A stretch of DNA of 64,000 bases. It comes from Fibrobacterota bacterium. Its GTDB lineage: Bacteria; Fibrobacterota; Chitinivibrionia; Chitinivibrionales; Chitinispirillaceae. The notes beneath the pieces are model-generated. The model had not been told where the DNA came from. It saw only the letters and a program-made list of their open reading frames with translations, and did not search any database. The stretch lies in contig JAEZKC010000102.1 in the NCBI GenBank assembly GCA_023436205.1, forward strand, positions 8,750 through 72,749, read 5' to 3'. Below are positions 60,775 to 64,000 of the stretch, in pieces (the first letter of the stretch is position 1; each line of letters begins with the position of its first letter). A program made the position numbers and the translations under genes.

Positions 60775-61005
60775 CTAATTCTTTGTTAAGTATCCCAATA
60801 ACTCGATATTCGTAAATCCCTCCCGTATACCCGAACAACCTGATGGAATCGGGAGAATTCTCAGGTTATTCTCAAGGGGCACACTACCGAACTTTACGTA
60901 ATCCTTCCGCTGGGCAATGGCACAAATTTTGACTTTTGCAATTATTACTGGTAAGTTGAGTTTTATACTAAAGACCATGCTTTGGTTTTCAAAACAAAAG
61001 AACAA
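60775..61005 (-). pseudogene. Highly degenerate Rhs fragment
   Basis: Within a 76-codon frame, AIAQRKDYVKFGSVPLENNL followed by PIPSGCSGIREG corresponds to AIAQRMDYDEFGNVLLDNN ... PFGFAGGIYDHRTG of the intact Rhs core. Decayed leftover of another Rhs copy, just upstream of the immunity-like pseudogene. Confidence 0.5.
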
Positions 61006-61044
61006 GAGGACAAAAGTAAAAAGAGAATCTCGAGCTCTCCAGAA

Positions 61045-61386
61045 TTAATTGTTATATTTGAGACGACGAAAAAATCCCCAAGTAAAAAAGCCAAATAGTG
61101 AACTTATAAATAAAGTACCAAACATATCACGCCATACCAAATTGAAGTCATCAGCTTCCCCTATAACTCGTAGAAATATGGGTAAAATTGTCAAAGTTAG
61201 AAAATTGGCATACAATAAAAATACAACCACAATAGCCCTTGTAAGAACATCTATAATTGATTGGCTTTTCTTTCCAGATAGAAGCCAGTTGCTAATAGGC
61301 TCACTTAATCTGAAACAACTACCCCAACCTAAAAACCCTACTAAAAATCCCCATAGTATTAAAGGTATAAACTCAACTACTCTCAT
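61045..61386 (-). CDS. Multi-pass membrane protein, putative Rhs immunity
   Basis: 113 residues from MRVVEFIPLILWG (AGGGG upstream), 11 bases after the Rhs stop. Hydrophobic segments: about 5-21, 46-68, and 88-106 (GTLFISSLFGFFTWGFF), so three transmembrane helices. Position directly behind the Rhs toxin tip is that of the cognate immunity protein; a membrane location would suit a toxin acting on membranes. Confidence 0.6.
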   Translation of the reverse strand: MRVVEFIPLILWGFLVGFLGWGSCFRLSEPISNWLLSGKKSQSIIDVLTRAIVVVFLLYANFLTLTILPIFLRVIGEADDFNLVWRDMFGTLFISSLFGFFTWGFFRRLKYNN

Positions 61387-61397
61387 AAACCCCTCAT

Positions 61398-64000
61398 TTA
61401 AGGAAATGGATTGATCGAAGGAAAATTCGATGCAGCTCCAACACCAGAAGATGCAGCGAATGACCCGACATTTAACCAAGCATTAGAGCTTCCAAAAAGT
61501 CCACTAACCGTTTTTGGCGCAAAGGATGTGGCCTGTGCCCATGTATTTAAATTTTTAGTTGGAAAAAGGCCTTTTGCTAATCCCCCACCAACAGCTCCGA
61601 ATAATGCTGCATTCAGGGGGTTTGTTGCATTGCATGGGTCAATAGAGTTTGCTACTGTCTGTCCAATTGCAGCTCCACCTCCTGATATCAACCCTGCCGA
61701 AATCGAAGCAACTAAACCGGTCGAAGTCGCGCCAATGCTTCGAGCAATAGTTCCGCCCAACGGTCCAGCTACTGCTCCAATAGCACCAGAGATTGCACCG
61801 CTTGCTGCTGCAGCTATGAGCTGCTGTGTTGTTACTTGACCACCATTCGCAATGTAGGTCATCCCTACATTTATGGCTGCACCGATTACAGCGCCAGCAG
61901 CAATCCAGGCAAAATCCCCCTCCGGATCCACCAAATTCACCGGATCCCCACCGCAATACCTGTAAAGATTCCCATCCCCACCCTCAAACCTGATCGGATC
62001 CTTACACGTCCATCTCCCTATCACCGCATCGTAATCTCTCGCCCCGAATCTTACCAGTCCAGTGCGATGATCGTAAAGCCCGCCCGCAAAGCCGAACGGC
62101 TGGAAATCCGGGTTATTGTCAAGGAGCACGTTGCCGAATTCGTCGTAATCCATCCGCTGAGCAACAGCACCGGTCTGGGCATCCACCACTAGCCTCACAC
62201 TTCCCAAATGGTCACTTATTATCCGGTAGGTTACTCCGCCTTTTACCATATAGTCCGGGACATTCATCTTGGTGCCGTACACAAAACGGGACACCACGTT
62301 CCCTGACCCGTCAAGCTCTGCCACCGGATTGAGCTGGTCCTGGTAGAGGAACCCTTTCACCAGAGTGCCATTAACCTTTACCCCGATACGGCGGTTGCGA
62401 CCGTCTACAAGATACTCTATAAATGTACCATTTGGAAGGGCAACTGTCTTCAGATTTCCCAAGACATCATACTCATACTGGATAGTGCCGTTGTTGTCGG
62501 TTTTGCTCTGGAGCTCCCCGTTGGCGCTGTACTGGAAAATTGTGCTTCCATAGGAGAGCATGCGGTCCTGATCATCAAAGCCTGCCGTAACAGTACCTGA
62601 TGGCCCGAAGTAGTCGGTTCTATTACCATTATCATCATAGCCGTAACGAGAGTAGAGAGTTCCGTTGCGGTATACCTCAGTGAGCTGGCCGGCCTCATCA
62701 TAATGATAGGAATAACTGACCGTCTGTCCGTCCACCGTTTCAGTACGGGAGGTGATGCGGCCCAGTTTGTCGATTCCAGTGTGGGATGCCTCATAGAGCA
62801 GACTTCCTCCCACTGATGCACTGTAAGTGATCTGATTGCCAAATTCGTTATAGCTGTAGGAATCTCCTATACTCTCCAGAGTGGTACCATTGAGCCGCCC
62901 GTTCTGGACATCGCGGTTTAAAACCATCTCTCCGCTGCTCACCAAAAGCCCGTCATCATCGTAACCGAACGAGACATCATCTCCTCCATTGATACTCTGG
63001 GATACAATCTGCATCCCGGAATTGAAGGTAACTCCCACACTGCCGTCAACCAGCCCCGACCACTCCACATCTGTTGTCAACCCACCATCGTAGCTGTAGG
63101 AGAGAGCACCATCGGAAGAGACTATGCTTCTCAGAGCATTGCTGGTATCACTGAAAATGTAGCTGATCTGTCCGTTTGGCAAATTGATTTGAGTCAATCG
63201 CCCGATATTGTCGTATTCAAAATCAAGCATCTGCCCATCGGGTCTGGAAAGTGCGGTGAGCTGCTTATGAAGATTGTAGCTGTAATGGGTAAAATTGCTT
63301 CCTGCACCAACATTAGGAGGAGTATAGGTATCGAGTGTGTTGACATTGGTATAATCAAATCCATGGTCAGGCTTTCCCGGAGGGGTTAATGTGCTCAGAT
63401 TACCATTCTTGTCGTAACTGTAAGAAACCTGCCTGCCATCAGGGCGGGTCTCCTGTACAATCCTTCCAGCAGGATCATAGATAAAGCTGACACTACGTCC
63501 AAACGCATCGGTCATGCTTTCCATATAGCCGTTTTGATCATAGCTGATGACGTTTTGTCGTGCCAGTGCACCTGCGCCCTGAGTTATTGAGGTAAGACGT
63601 CCTTTAGTATCGTAACTATAATCAACCTGGAGCTGGCCAGAAATTTCAGATCGGGTTACCTTACCTTTTTCATCCATGAGCGTTACGCTTTGACGGCCTG
63701 CAGGAGTCGTACTGGTAATAGTTTTTGATTGAGCATCGTAGGTGGTGATATACAGTTTTCCATCTATGGTTACAGAATCGATCAGGGTCTGGATACTGAA
63801 CGGGTCGTCTTTGTCCTCAAGGACAGCTCCTCTGCTTGAGGTCATTGTGTGCACCAGCCCCGAAGGGGTGGTAATTGTTTTTCTCTTCACTATGGGGGCC
63901 TGCATTCCGAAGCGGGGATCAGGTCCCTCCAAGGTTTCGGTAATAGTACCATCAGGTGATGTCACTCTTGTGCTGCCATCGGTTCCGGTGATAACCTCGA
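61398..64000 (-). CDS. Rhs-repeat polymorphic toxin (5' end outside the window)
   Basis: The frame is open to the right edge, so over 865 C-terminal residues are seen. YD repeats throughout (YSYDKNGNLSTL, FEYDNIGRLTQI, YGYDDNGNRTDYFG). The hyperconserved core end is FGARDYDAVIGRWTCKDPI, RFEGGDGNLYRYCGGDPVN, LVDPEGD. After it comes a unique tip of about 160 residues, Gly/Ala-rich and hydrophobic (FAWIAAGAVIGAAINVGMTY, AAAASGAISGAIGAVAGPLGG). The core forms the shell that encloses the toxin; the tip is presumably the toxin or a translocation segment. Confidence 0.88.
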   Translation of the reverse strand, partial: EVITGTDGSTRVTSPDGTITETLEGPDPRFGMQAPIVKRKTITTPSGLVHTMTSSRGAVLEDKDDPFSIQTLIDSVTIDGKLYITTYDAQSKTITSTTPAGRQSVTLMDEKGKVTRSEISGQLQVDYSYDTKGRLTSITQGAGALARQNVISYDQNGYMESMTDAFGRSVSFIYDPAGRIVQETRPDGRQVSYSYDKNGNLSTLTPPGKPDHGFDYTNVNTLDTYTPPNVGAGSNFTHYSYNLHKQLTALSRPDGQMLDFEYDNIGRLTQINLPNGQISYIFSDTSNALRSIVSSDGALSYSYDGGLTTDVEWSGLVDGSVGVTFNSGMQIVSQSINGGDDVSFGYDDDGLLVSSGEMVLNRDVQNGRLNGTTLESIGDSYSYNEFGNQITYSASVGGSLLYEASHTGIDKLGRITSRTETVDGQTVSYSYHYDEAGQLTEVYRNGTLYSRYGYDDNGNRTDYFGPSGTVTAGFDDQDRMLSYGSTIFQYSANGELQSKTDNNGTIQYEYDVLGNLKTVALPNGTFIEYLVDGRNRRIGVKVNGTLVKGFLYQDQLNPVAELDGSGNVVSRFVYGTKMNVPDYMVKGGVTYRIISDHLGSVRLVVDAQTGAVAQRMDYDEFGNVLLDNNPDFQPFGFAGGLYDHRTGLVRFGARDYDAVIGRWTCKDPIRFEGGDGNLYRYCGGDPVNLVDPEGDFAWIAAGAVIGAAINVGMTYIANGGQVTTQQLIAAAASGAISGAIGAVAGPLGGTIARSIGATSTGLVASISAGLISGGGAAIGQTVANSIDPCNATNPLNAALFGAVGGGLAKGLFPTKNLNTWAQATSFAPKTVSGLFGSSNAWLNVGSFAASSGVGAASNFPSINPFP

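Noticed and set aside
61411..61839. 142-codon rightward Pro/Ala-rich frame
   Set aside because: Complement of the Gly/Ala-rich Rhs tip; composition explains it.
1..64000. CRISPR array or transposase gene
   Set aside because: No regularly spaced repeats with unique spacers, and no DDE, HUH or serine-recombinase transposase was seen. Despite the Mu-like tail there are no Mu A/B transposition genes; integration is by the tyrosine recombinase.

Overview
The window is a bacterial chromosome segment carrying a complete, apparently intact tailed prophage (about 1009-49157), flanked by host DNA. On the left is the 3' part of aroC (chorismate synthase) and a repeat-bearing intergenic stretch. On the right is a low-order host region dominated by decayed Rhs/polymorphic-toxin genes. 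No 16S or other taxonomic marker is present. Base composition is moderate in the phage genes and AT-rich in the toxin cassettes. A secreted HExxH protease ends in a type-IX-secretion-like C-terminal domain, and there are giant Ig-repeat/Rhs proteins. Together these would fit a Fibrobacterota/Bacteroidota-type host, but that is a weak inference.

Prophage ends: a 15-bp core, ACTGATTACGAATCA, occurs 185 bp from the integrase gene (1009-1023) and again at 49143-49157. The right copy is exactly the anticodon stem-loop of a degenerate tRNA-Thr(CGU)-like gene on the minus strand. AGTCATA motifs lie just inside both cores, as integrase arm sites would. From left to right the prophage holds: integrase; a long leftward early operon (2419-11355) of small Cys-rich proteins, an ASCH-like protein, a sigma-region-4-like protein, a Gp37/Gp68 protein, a ParB-like protein, a P-loop kinase-like protein and HTH proteins; a divergent regulatory region with a 12-bp inverted repeat; a rightward primase/helicase (11510-14254); a second leftward block of small genes (14581-16146); a CI-type repressor (16272-16790) with three AACAAWTTGTT palindromes; and a gene-free region (17335-17854) with nine TGTTAGC boxes.

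The rightward late operon is a chimera. The head is lambda-like: Nu1-like and GpA-like terminase, gpW, GpB-type portal, S49 protease with nested scaffold start, gpD, gpE and head-completion proteins. The contractile tail is Mu-like: DUF2635, sheath, tube, gp41 with a -1 slippery frameshift, tape measure, N, P, 45, 46, 47 and 48. A 2.9-kb tail fibre gene is inserted between the 45 and 46 homologues. After it come a second fibre, a spanin/holin-like membrane protein, a DUF1353 protein, an M15 peptidase (endolysin), a 1274-residue beta-helix/polysaccharide-deacetylase/LamG/Ig tail spike, and a holin candidate. A small leftward operon (47510-48821) closes the element.

Right of the prophage are two tandem paralogues of unknown function (49810-51458) and a frameshifted secreted metalloprotease (51551-53337). 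Beyond these lies a leftward Rhs locus: a live-looking Rhs gene (61398 to beyond the right edge) with a multi-pass membrane immunity candidate, followed by displaced and decayed pieces. The pieces are Rhs cores, an immunity pseudogene, a frameshifted Ig-repeat/Rhs N-terminus, and three tandem copies of a 92-94-residue putative immunity gene interleaved with copies of one toxin tail.
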